From contig JAMDDG010000112.1 in assembly GCA_023488865.1 (NCBI GenBank), positions 1 to 5,479 of the forward strand: DNA of 5,479 nucleotides, in the 5' to 3' direction. The notes under the pieces were generated by a model. That model was not told the origin of the DNA, ran no database searches, and saw only the letters and a list, made by a program, of their open reading frames with translations. Source of the DNA: Bacteroidota bacterium (GTDB lineage: Bacteria > Bacteroidota > Bacteroidia > Bacteroidales > Prolixibacteraceae). The translations under genes and the position numbers were made by a program. Numbering within the stretch: position 1 is the stretch's first letter; each line of letters starts with the position of its first letter. Below, piece after piece: positions 1 through 5,479 of the stretch.

Positions 1-2
1 AC

Positions 3-614
3 AAGAAAACAGTCCCCAAAGGTTTTGTCAGGTCCTTAGGTACCTTAGCTGCTATTTGCGACAGCGGCATTCCCGTCCATTTTTTTACAGGCAACCACGA
101 TGTCTGGGCATTTGATTACCTATCGGACGAGATTGGCATGATTGTCCACCCCGATACGGTCAGGATGGATCTCCTGGGCAAGAAATTTTTTCTTTCACAC
201 GGCGATGACCTCGGGAAAAAAGATTTTGGTTATCAACTGATCAAAGGCTTTTTCCATAACCGCATTGCGCAATGGGCTTTTGCAAAAATCCATCCTGACT
301 TCTCTTTCAGAATGGCGCACTACTGGTCAAAAAAAAGCCGTCTCTCTTACCAAAATGGAGATCACGGATTTAAAGGGGTTGAATCGGAAGAACAATATTT
401 GTTTGCCAAAAGCGTGATCGCAAAGGAGCATTTTGATTATTTTGTTTTTGGGCACCGTCATATAACCCTGAATGAACCGCTTTCAGAAAACAGCAGACTG
501 ATCGTGTTGGGTGACTGGATCAGAAAATTTACTTTTGGCGTTTTCGACGGAAATGAATTTCGCATTGAGAAAATTAATGAAAATAAATTAAAAGAATATA
601 GTATAACAATTTAA
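3..614 (+). CDS. lpxH: UDP-2,3-diacylglucosamine diphosphatase (LpxH-type metallophosphoesterase), 5' truncated
   Basis: This enzyme family hydrolyses UDP-2,3-diacylglucosamine to lipid X plus UMP, an early cytoplasmic/inner-membrane-face step of lipid A synthesis. The open frame runs in from the left edge. The ATG at 138 is internal, because family sequence continues upstream of it, including the metallophosphoesterase motif GNHD (nt 90-101, followed by VWAF). Numbering from nt 3, about 203 residues are present. They include GNHD at 30-33, the metal-ligand region SHGDD near 65-69, and the C-terminal GHRH at 150-153. The missing part, roughly 50 residues judging by usual family length, would hold the first DxH motif and the GDxxD motif, so catalytic completeness cannot be judged. 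The C-terminus is A/T-rich and ends in TAA, 2 nt before the next gene, which suggests co-transcription. Bacteroidota LpxH homologues are sometimes annotated only as metallophosphoesterases. The fold is certain; the exact substrate is inferred from motif context. Confidence 0.85.
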   Translation, partial: KKTVPKGFVRSLGTLAAICDSGIPVHFFTGNHDVWAFDYLSDEIGMIVHPDTVRMDLLGKKFFLSHGDDLGKKDFGYQLIKGFFHNRIAQWAFAKIHPDFSFRMAHYWSKKSRLSYQNGDHGFKGVESEEQYLFAKSVIAKEHFDYFVFGHRHITLNEPLSENSRLIVLGDWIRKFTFGVFDGNEFRIEKINENKLKEYSITI

Positions 615-616
615 TT

Positions 617-1711
617 ATGAGTAAGAAGCTTTATACCGTTATCGTAGGAACAGGATCTTATGTACCTCCGACAGTGATCTCCAACAGTTATTTTCTGAAT
701 GCCGAATTTTATGATCCTGCGACCGGAAAAAAATTCGAGACTTCAAACGAGGAAATCATCCGCAAATTCAACGAAATCACAAATATCGAAGAACGGCGCT
801 ATGCAGAGCCTGATCAGGCAACCAGTCACCTGGCTACATTTTCTGCTGAAGCTGCGCTTGAATCTTCCGGTTACGATCGCGAAAAACTGGAATTTATCAT
901 TGTAGCACACAATTTCGGGGATATTTATCCCGGAACTTATCGTTCAGATGCCTGTCCGGCTATCGCCAACAGGGTAAAACTTGGCCTGGGAATTAAAAAC
1001 ACCAAAGTGTTGACCCACGATGTAATTGCCGGATGCCCTGGATGGACAAGCGCCATGATTGTAGCCGATGCTTACATTAAAAGCGGCATGTTCAAATGTG
1101 GGTTGGTGATCGGTTCCGACCTGAACTCCCGCGTTTCCGATCCTTACGACCGCGACCGTATGATTTTCTCTGACGGTTCCGGTGCGGTGATCGTTGAAGC
1201 CGTTGAGAGTAAAACTCCGGTTGGCATTCTTTCCCACTCAAGCCGTTCAGACATCGATCCGGTGATGTTGAAAATGGGCACGTCTTTAAACCCCAACTAT
1301 ACAGGGACTGAATTAAATATCCGGATGGCCGGTCACAAAGTCTATGCCTATGCTCTCAACGCTGTACCGGGTGTGGTGAAAGAGAGTTTGGATGCTGCCG
1401 GCCTGCATTTGACCGACATCAAGAAAGTTTTGATCCATCAGGCCAACGAGAAAATGGATGAAGCAATCCTGAACAGGGTTTTTAAACTTTACGGGATCAA
1501 AGAGTTTAACCTCGATGTTATGCCGATGACCATTCGTACACTTGGCAATTCATCGACCGCTACCGTCCCCACTTTGCTGGACCTGATCCTGAAAAACAAA
1601 ATGGAAGACCATGCCATCGAACCCGGGGATAACATCATCCTGACTTCAGTCGGGGCAGGTATGGTCATCAATTCGATCGTGTATCGTTTCCCCGAGAACT
1701 ATGTGCTTTAA
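617..1711 (+). CDS. Beta-ketoacyl-ACP synthase III (KASIII/FabH) family protein, CPGW-type
   Basis: This 364-residue thiolase-fold condensing enzyme is predicted to join an acyl-CoA or acyl-ACP primer to malonyl-ACP in the cytoplasm. The full KASIII catalytic triad is visible: Cys140 in VIAGCPGW, His274 in LIHQAN, and Asn311 in LGNSSTATVP. The glycine-rich FSDGSGAVIVE (about 184-194) and a C-terminal SVGAGM are also typical. The N-terminus TVIVGTGSYVPP matches where FabH proteins begin, supporting the ATG at 617, although no Shine-Dalgarno is present. It is longer than E. coli FabH (317 aa). Extra residues lie around 28-42 (AEFYDPATGKKFE) and before the active-site cysteine. The active-site surround CPGW, instead of the usual CAGF, marks a clade I recall as common in Bacteroidota. 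It may therefore be a paralogue making a specialised lipid rather than the housekeeping initiator, so no gene symbol is assigned. It lies 2 nt after the LpxH-type gene and is followed by a strong terminator, so the two probably form the end of one transcript. Confidence 0.88.
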   Translation: MSKKLYTVIVGTGSYVPPTVISNSYFLNAEFYDPATGKKFETSNEEIIRKFNEITNIEERRYAEPDQATSHLATFSAEAALESSGYDREKLEFIIVAHNFGDIYPGTYRSDACPAIANRVKLGLGIKNTKVLTHDVIAGCPGWTSAMIVADAYIKSGMFKCGLVIGSDLNSRVSDPYDRDRMIFSDGSGAVIVEAVESKTPVGILSHSSRSDIDPVMLKMGTSLNPNYTGTELNIRMAGHKVYAYALNAVPGVVKESLDAAGLHLTDIKKVLIHQANEKMDEAILNRVFKLYGIKEFNLDVMPMTIRTLGNSSTATVPTLLDLILKNKMEDHAIEPGDNIILTSVGAGMVINSIVYRFPENYVL

Positions 1712-1743
1712 GTCCTGAGGGAAATAACATCCAAAGATTTTTT

Positions 1744-1777
1744 AGCGCAATCGTCCCAAACGGTTGCGCTTTTTTTT
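1744..1777 (+). terminator. Rho-independent terminator after the KASIII gene
   Basis: The arms AGCGCAATCG (1744-1753) and CGGTTGCGCT (1761-1770) form a 10-bp stem with a single G-U wobble and a 7-nt loop (TCCCAAA). A run of eight T residues (1770-1777) follows directly. It starts 32 nt after the KASIII stop codon and reads in the + direction. There is no A-run on the upstream side, so it should act in one direction only. It closes the LpxH-KASIII transcript and implies that rmuC needs its own promoter. Confidence 0.9.
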
Positions 1778-1823
1778 GTTTTTAAAGAGAATTAAAAATT
1801 GAATATTGAGTTCTATTATTTTT

Positions 1824-1858
1824 GCCACAAAGGCACCAGGGCACAAAGGTTCACAAAG
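1824..1858 (+). repeat. Left arm of inverted repeat, four heptamers
   Basis: Heptamer copies are CACAAAG (1826-1832), CACCAGG (1834-1840), CACAAAG (1842-1848) and CACAAAG (1852-1858). They are separated by G, G and GTT. Three of the four are identical; the second is degenerate. The arm begins GCCAC, matching the GTGGC end of the right arm. Confidence 0.85.
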
Positions 1859-1891
1859 AAAAAATTAAGATTGGAAACTTAAGAACCAAAT

Positions 1892-1935
1892 AAAAAAATT
1901 TGTTCAGATCAAGGAATCTTTAAACAAATATTTTT
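1892..1935. repeat. Inner hairpin in the centre of the inverted-repeat element
   Basis: AAAAAAATTTGTT (1892-1904) and AACAAATATTTTT (1923-1935) are complementary at 12 of 13 positions. Within the 18-nt loop, AGAT (1906-1909) can pair with ATCT (1916-1919). The stem is A/T-rich and lies inside the larger 35-nt arms, so the whole element could fold as a nested stem. The upstream TTAAG (1865-1869) and CTTAA (1878-1882) could form a small side hairpin in the left half. Confidence 0.6.
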
Positions 1936-1936
1936 G
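1929..1936 (+). promoter_or_regulatory. Candidate Bacteroidota -7 promoter element for rmuC
   Basis: TATTTTTG matches the Bacteroidota -7 consensus TAnnTTTG exactly and lies 81 nt upstream of the rmuC start, after the terminator of the preceding unit. No well-spaced TTTG -33 element accompanies it: the nearest TTTG (1899-1902) is 26 nt upstream, longer than usual. Such matches arise easily in T-rich DNA. A nearer alternative is TAATTTG (1991-1997) with TTG 18 nt upstream, but it is one base short of consensus and would leave only a very short leader. Confidence 0.25.
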
Positions 1937-1941
1937 TAAAA

Positions 1942-1976
1942 CTTAGTGTATCTTAGTGCCTTGGTGCCATTGTGGC
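1942..1976 (-). repeat. Right arm of inverted repeat, four heptamers
   Basis: Read on the - strand from 1976, the heptamers are CACAATG, CACCAAG, CACTAAG and CACTAAG, separated by G, G and ATA. The number and spacing of copies equal those of the left arm. The arms differ at six positions: four inside heptamers (positions 4 or 6) and two in the 3-nt spacer. Confidence 0.85.
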
Positions 1977-2017
1977 CTCGTTTTAACTCTTAATTTGCAT
2001 ACCAAAAATATCAAGCT

Positions 2018-3412
2018 ATGGAAATTCTCTATCCCATGCTGGCCTTCCTCGCCGGCGGCATCCTCATCTTTCTATGGCAGCAGCGCCGTTTAAGCAACGA
2101 AAAGGCAGTTCAAACAGCATTGTTGAACGAAACAGAGAAACTTGGCCTTTCAAAAATAGCAGAAGCTGAAAAAAACCAGTCTCTTGCTGAACAGCAACTC
2201 TCTTCCCTTACCAGGGATTTTACTGAATTAAAAGCGGAGTTAACATCTGAACGCCAAAAAAACGAAGATGCAATCAGGCAGTTGACTGCTTCGATGTCAG
2301 AACTGGAACACGCCAAAAAACAGTTGTCAGATAAAGCGCAAGAGATAGAGGATATACAAAAAAGGTTGACTGTTGAGTTTGAGAATGTCGCCCATAAAAT
2401 CCTGAAAGAACACTCGGCAGAATTCACCACTTTGAACCAGAAAAATATTGGAGATATCCTTTCCCCGCTCAAAGAAAAGATCATGACTTTTGAGAAGAAG
2501 GTCGAGGAATCCTATGAGAAATCTTTGCGGGACCAGACTGACCTGAAAGTGGAACTAAAAAAATTGCAGGAGCTCAACCACAAAATTAGCAACGATGCCC
2601 AGAACTTAACCCAGGCGCTCAAAGGGGATGTAAAGAAACAGGGGAATTGGGGGGAAGTCGTTCTTGAAAGGGTGCTCGAACGCTCAGGACTAACCCTTGG
2701 CAGGGAGTACGAGAGGGAAGTTGTGGATGAAAACAGCGATGGCAAGCAGATCCGGCCCGATGTGATCATCCACCTGCCTGATAAAAAACACCTGATCGTC
2801 GATTCAAAGGTATCGCTGGTTGCCTACGAACGATTGGTGAACGAACCCTCAGACGAATTAAGGCCCCAACATCTTGCCGATCACCTGAAGTCGCTTCGTT
2901 CGCACATCAAAATGCTCTCCGACAAACACTATCCCACCGCTAAAAACCTGAACAGTCCGGATTTTGTGCTGCTTTTTCTGCCAATAGAATCCTCTTTCAG
3001 CATCGCCATCCAGGAAGATCAGGAGTTGTTCAATTATGCCTGGGACAACAAAGTGGTAATCGTGAGCCCATCCACCCTCCTGGCTACCCTCCGCACCATT
3101 GCCTCCATCTGGAAACAGGAGAACCAGACTAAAAATGCATTGGAGATTGCCAATCTCGGCGCTTCGCTTTATGACAAATTTGTCAACTTCGTCCAGGACC
3201 TGGAGAAAGTAGGGAAAGGCATCGAAACGGCCCAGTCGAATTACAACAATGCCCTGAATAAATTGCATACCGGAAAAGGAAACCTGGTTCGTACCTCAGA
3301 GAAATTAAAGGAATTAGGCATCAAGACCCAAAAAGCGCTTCCGGATAATTTAATTGAAGATGAGAATCAGAAGGTCTTGTCCGGCGAGACAACCGGGTTA
3401 TTCAAAGAGTAA
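2018..3412 (+). CDS. rmuC: DNA recombination protein RmuC homologue
   Basis: RmuC proteins limit inversions and rearrangements at short inverted repeats and are thought to act as nucleases on DNA structures; the biochemical activity is not well established. The 464-residue product begins with one hydrophobic segment (about 5-20, then QQRR), which probably anchors it in the inner membrane facing the cytoplasm. A long charged, Gln/Glu/Lys-rich coiled coil follows (about 25-200). The RmuC domain (about 205-420) has GNWGEVVLERVLE (209-221), RPD (246-248), VDSK (261-264), LPIESSF (321-327) and VSPSTLLATLRTI (349-361). Glu213, Asp248, Asp262 and Lys264 fit a PD-(D/E)XK-like nuclease core. Length and domain order are normal for the family. 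The start is chosen because the membrane segment begins right after it; no Shine-Dalgarno is visible. It appears to be a single-gene unit, and its last 15 bp overlap the convergent gene's 3' end. Confidence 0.95.
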   Translation: MEILYPMLAFLAGGILIFLWQQRRLSNEKAVQTALLNETEKLGLSKIAEAEKNQSLAEQQLSSLTRDFTELKAELTSERQKNEDAIRQLTASMSELEHAKKQLSDKAQEIEDIQKRLTVEFENVAHKILKEHSAEFTTLNQKNIGDILSPLKEKIMTFEKKVEESYEKSLRDQTDLKVELKKLQELNHKISNDAQNLTQALKGDVKKQGNWGEVVLERVLERSGLTLGREYEREVVDENSDGKQIRPDVIIHLPDKKHLIVDSKVSLVAYERLVNEPSDELRPQHLADHLKSLRSHIKMLSDKHYPTAKNLNSPDFVLLFLPIESSFSIAIQEDQELFNYAWDNKVVIVSPSTLLATLRTIASIWKQENQTKNALEIANLGASLYDKFVNFVQDLEKVGKGIETAQSNYNNALNKLHTGKGNLVRTSEKLKELGIKTQKALPDNLIEDENQKVLSGETTGLFKE

Positions 3413-4390
3413 CAGATGATTTGCCACAAGGGTAAGCAGGAAGAGAAGAAAGAGAAATTCACGCCAAAAGCCCCTTTTCCCTGCCATAAAAAAATGGGAG
3501 ATCAAAAAGGAGACCGGAATGGTAGACAGGGCGATAACACCCAATCCTGTGGAAGGCAGCAAGAAAGCGGAGGGAATACTGAATCCTAACATCCAATAAA
3601 GAATAATAAAATATTTCCGTGTACTCATCTTCCGGATGTTAACCGAATTGATCAGGGTGATACTTCCAAAGGCAGAAAGCAGAAAAATAAAAGCGGTAAT
3701 AACCAAAAATCCGATATTGAAAATAAATTGATTGTTTACAGACTTCATTCCCTGAAAAATAGAGGAGATAAATGCCTGATCGGAACCCGAGACAAAAAGG
3801 AAGGACCAAAGTATCAGCCAGGGGAGTGAAATACCTATCAGGGGAATGACCAACAACCTCCAGTTGTCATTTTTCTGCAACACGAAGATACTGATCCAGA
3901 TAAGTGGTAAAAGCATGAGTACCGGCAGGTAAAAAAGGGCACCGATCGAAAGAAAGAAGGAGGCATTAAAAGTCGAAGATATCTCATTTCTCCTGTGGTA
4001 AGTTGAAAAAATGTAATAAACCGATATCAAAACAAACAACGTAGCCGGATAAACTGGATGAAATGTTTGCAAGGAAGGAAAAGAAGAGACAATACTCACA
4101 TAAAGAATCCCCGGCAGGAAAGTGCGGTGTTGTAAAAATTGAAATTCATAACTTAACATTGAGAGAATCAGGGAATTGAGTAATATCAGAATAAATCCGG
4201 TCAGAACCGGCCAGACTGAACTCCCTGTGTAAAATTTAGCAAAAAAAGTATAAAGGGGCATCATCCCCTCTCCCGGATAAACAGCCAAAGAGGCGGGCGC
4301 CTTCAGCGGTTCCATCCAGAACAGGAAGGCAATGATCGGGATCAGAATGGCACTGTAAACATTTTTGCTGTTAAAAAGCCTCAAAAACAT
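3398..4390 (-). CDS. Polytopic inner-membrane protein, DUF6427-like, purD-linked
   Basis: This 330-residue protein is very hydrophobic, with about nine to eleven predicted membrane segments (roughly 11-26, 60-80, 91-104, 113-130, 142-171, 178-200, 222-248, 259-277, 283-300 and 309-327). There is no signal peptide and no recognisable catalytic motif. The loop and helix around 174-191 (NDNWRLLVIPLIGISLPW) resemble what I remember of DUF6427, a Bacteroidota family of unknown function often encoded beside purD and sometimes upp. The family name is therefore an inference from motif and context. The ATG at 4390 lies 6 nt after the purD stop codon, so the two are probably co-transcribed and translationally linked. 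An AGG upstream of the start is at best a weak ribosome-binding site. The gene ends inside the rmuC 3' end. A transport or envelope role is possible, but nothing in the sequence identifies a substrate. Confidence 0.8.
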   Translation of the reverse strand: MFLRLFNSKNVYSAILIPIIAFLFWMEPLKAPASLAVYPGEGMMPLYTFFAKFYTGSSVWPVLTGFILILLNSLILSMLSYEFQFLQHRTFLPGILYVSIVSSFPSLQTFHPVYPATLFVLISVYYIFSTYHRRNEISSTFNASFFLSIGALFYLPVLMLLPLIWISIFVLQKNDNWRLLVIPLIGISLPWLILWSFLFVSGSDQAFISSIFQGMKSVNNQFIFNIGFLVITAFIFLLSAFGSITLINSVNIRKMSTRKYFIILYWMLGFSIPSAFLLPSTGLGVIALSTIPVSFLISHFFMAGKRGFWREFLFLLFLLTLVANHLLLFE

Positions 4391-4396
4391 GGATGC

Positions 4397-5479
4397 CTAT
4401 TTTAAGTCAAAACCTAAATCGGTACGATAATACATGTTGTCAAAAAAGATCCGGTCTGAATTTTTATAGCTCAACGCCAAAGCCTCTTCCATTGAATCTG
4501 CCAGAGAACTGATAGCCAGGACCCTTCCTCCATTGGAGACCACTTTATCACCATCAAACTTAGTTCCGGCATGAAATACCACGCTCCCTTCAACGGTATC
4601 GAGGTATTTAATTTTTTTACCCTTGTCATAAGCGCCGGGATACCCTCCTGCAACAACTACTACCGTTACGGCCGTTTTCGGATCGATCAGCAGTTCCTTT
4701 TCATTCAGGTTTCCCTGGGCGACACCTTCGAAAAGATCGACCAGATCGGATTGAACGCGCATCAGAACGGCTTCAGTTTCAGGATCTCCCATCCTGACAT
4801 TGTATTCGATCAGGTAGGGTTCGCCTTCACAATTCATCAGTCCAAGGAACAGGAAACCTTTGAACCCGATACCCTCCTGTTGCAAGCCCCGGATGGTTGG
4901 TTTGATCATGCGTTCTTCCACCTTCTGCATGAATTCGTCGGTAACGAACGGTACCGGCGATATGGCGCCCATTCCCCCGGTGTTTAACCCGGTATCCCCT
5001 TCCCCAATCCGCTTGTAATCTTTTGCTTCGGGCAATATTTTATAGTGAACGCCATCTGTCAGGACAAATACCGAGCACTCAACCCCGGAAAGAAATTCTT
5101 CGATAACTACCGTTGAGCTGGCTTTGCCAAAAAGTCCATTGAGCATCTCCTGCAAAGAATCGATCGCTTCGTGCAAATGCTCAATAATCAATACCCCTTT
5201 GCCTGCAGCCAAACCATCTGCTTTTAACACATACGGGGCCTCCATGCTTTTCAGGAATTCAATCCCCTGGTCTAAGTTTCCGGCATGGACGGTGAAATAT
5301 TTTGCCGTAGGAATCCCGTTTCTCAGCATAAACTCTTTGGCAAACTCTTTACTCCCTTCCAATCGTGCGCCCAGACTGTCTGGTCCAATCACCGGTATAT
5401 TTTTTAATTGATCATCAGCCAGGAAAAAGTCGTGGATGCCCGCGGCCAATGGAATTTCAGGTCCAACAACCACCATTTC
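4397..5479 (-). CDS. purD: Phosphoribosylamine-glycine ligase (GAR synthetase), N-terminally truncated by the window edge
   Basis: PurD joins glycine to 5-phosphoribosylamine using ATP, the second step of de novo purine synthesis in the cytoplasm. The frame runs off the right edge: the codon before the Met at 5476 is GAA in frame, and family sequence normally extends about 65 residues further upstream, including the start and the N-terminal GNGGREHA motif. Numbering from that Met, visible motifs are VGPEIPLAAGI (4-14), the ATP-grasp loop KADGLAAGKGV (85-95), LNTGGMGA (164-171), the metal-ligand segment EYNVRMGDPETE (224-235), AGGYPGAYDKG (276-286) and FHAGTKFDGD (301-310) before the C-terminal NGGRVLA. 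About 360 residues are present of the roughly 425 expected, ending in TAG. The GDPETE form with Met before GDP is a minor variant of the usual RFGDPE signature. It is the upstream partner of the membrane-protein gene 6 nt downstream. Confidence 0.97.
   Translation of the reverse strand, partial: EMVVVGPEIPLAAGIHDFFLADDQLKNIPVIGPDSLGARLEGSKEFAKEFMLRNGIPTAKYFTVHAGNLDQGIEFLKSMEAPYVLKADGLAAGKGVLIIEHLHEAIDSLQEMLNGLFGKASSTVVIEEFLSGVECSVFVLTDGVHYKILPEAKDYKRIGEGDTGLNTGGMGAISPVPFVTDEFMQKVEERMIKPTIRGLQQEGIGFKGFLFLGLMNCEGEPYLIEYNVRMGDPETEAVLMRVQSDLVDLFEGVAQGNLNEKELLIDPKTAVTVVVVAGGYPGAYDKGKKIKYLDTVEGSVVFHAGTKFDGDKVVSNGGRVLAISSLADSMEEALALSYKNSDRIFFDNMYYRTDLGFDLK

Larger units (their letters stand above)
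1824..1976. repeat. 153-bp imperfect inverted-repeat element built of heptamers (MITE-like or structured repeat)
   Basis: Two 35-nt arms, 1824-1858 and 1942-1976, are inverted copies matching at 29 of 35 positions by my alignment. Each arm contains four related heptamers of the form CACnAnG, with starts 8, 8 and 10 nt apart. The 83-nt centre is A/T-rich and holds further short inverted repeats (1865-1882 and 1892-1935). No ORF of useful size lies inside. I see no clear target-site duplication at either edge, so insertion by transposition is not shown. From memory, GCCACAAAGGCAC-like sequences are dispersed through many environmental Bacteroidota genomes, often as inverted pairs, but I know of no established function. 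It occupies most of the gap between the terminator and rmuC. It could be a non-autonomous mobile element, a transposase or regulator binding array, or a folded RNA leader. Confidence 0.8.

Noticed and set aside
138..140. ATG as the start of the LpxH-type gene
   Set aside because: The frame is open from nt 3 and encodes conserved family sequence including GNHD before this ATG, so it is an internal Met in a gene cut by the window edge.
944..1237. 97-codon - strand open frame opposite the KASIII gene
   Set aside because: It is antisense to the catalytic core of the KASIII gene and has no independent support.
1826..1858. CRISPR-like or tandem array from the repeated CACAAAG
   Set aside because: The units are only 7 bp with 1-3 nt spacers and are mirrored in an opposing arm, which does not fit CRISPR repeat and spacer architecture.
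1808..1989. Possible extension of the inverted repeat by GAGTT (1808-1812) and AACTC (1985-1989)
   Set aside because: Only 5 bp match, and the distances from the arms are unequal (11 and 8 nt); too short to separate from chance in A/T-rich flanks.
2858..3268. 136-codon - strand open frame opposite rmuC
   Set aside because: It is antisense to the conserved RmuC domain, with no recognisable product; the same applies to the - strand frames at 2110-2484 and 2512-2769.
3420..3431. TTTGCCACAAGG resembling the start of the left repeat arm
   Set aside because: It lies within the C-terminal coding sequence of the membrane-protein gene, no further heptamers follow and there is no inverted partner; probably chance.
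4571..4987. 138-codon + strand open frame opposite purD
   Set aside because: It lies fully antisense to strongly conserved PurD motifs and its translation shows no family resemblance; it is a shadow frame.
5474..5476. ATG as the start of purD
   Set aside because: The preceding codon is in frame and the PurD N-terminal domain is incomplete here; this is an internal Met.

Overview
The window looks like chromosomal DNA from a member of the Bacteroidota, probably Bacteroidales-like or a related environmental lineage. The evidence is moderate G+C with A/T-rich gaps, start codons without clear Shine-Dalgarno sequences, two exact matches to the Bacteroidota -7 promoter consensus TAnnTTTG, and gene families typical of the phylum: a CPGW-type ketoacyl-ACP synthase III, and a DUF6427-like membrane protein next to purD. 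The assignment rests on pattern recognition, not on a search.

Layout, left to right. On the + strand, a 5'-truncated LpxH-type UDP-2,3-diacylglucosamine diphosphatase (3-614) is followed after 2 nt by a complete beta-ketoacyl-ACP synthase III family gene (617-1711). A strong intrinsic terminator (1744-1777) ends this probable two-gene lipid/envelope unit. The 306-nt intergenic region 1712-2017 also carries a 153-bp imperfect inverted repeat (1824-1976). Each of its arms is built from four related heptamers, and smaller hairpins lie inside it. Next comes rmuC (2018-3412, +), encoding a membrane-anchored coiled-coil protein with a nuclease-like RmuC domain. On the - strand, purD (5479-4397, missing its N-terminus) is followed after 6 nt by a polytopic membrane protein (4390-3398). 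The 3' end of that gene overlaps the 3' end of rmuC by 15 bp.

Functionally this is mostly housekeeping: lipid A synthesis, acyl-chain condensation, genome maintenance and purine synthesis. No defence system, phage, CRISPR array, tRNA/rRNA or complete transposon is visible. The one feature not explained by ordinary genes is the heptamer-based inverted repeat upstream of rmuC. It looks like a dispersed, MITE-like or structured-RNA repeat of environmental Bacteroidota. The KASIII clade and the purD-linked membrane protein are of secondary interest.
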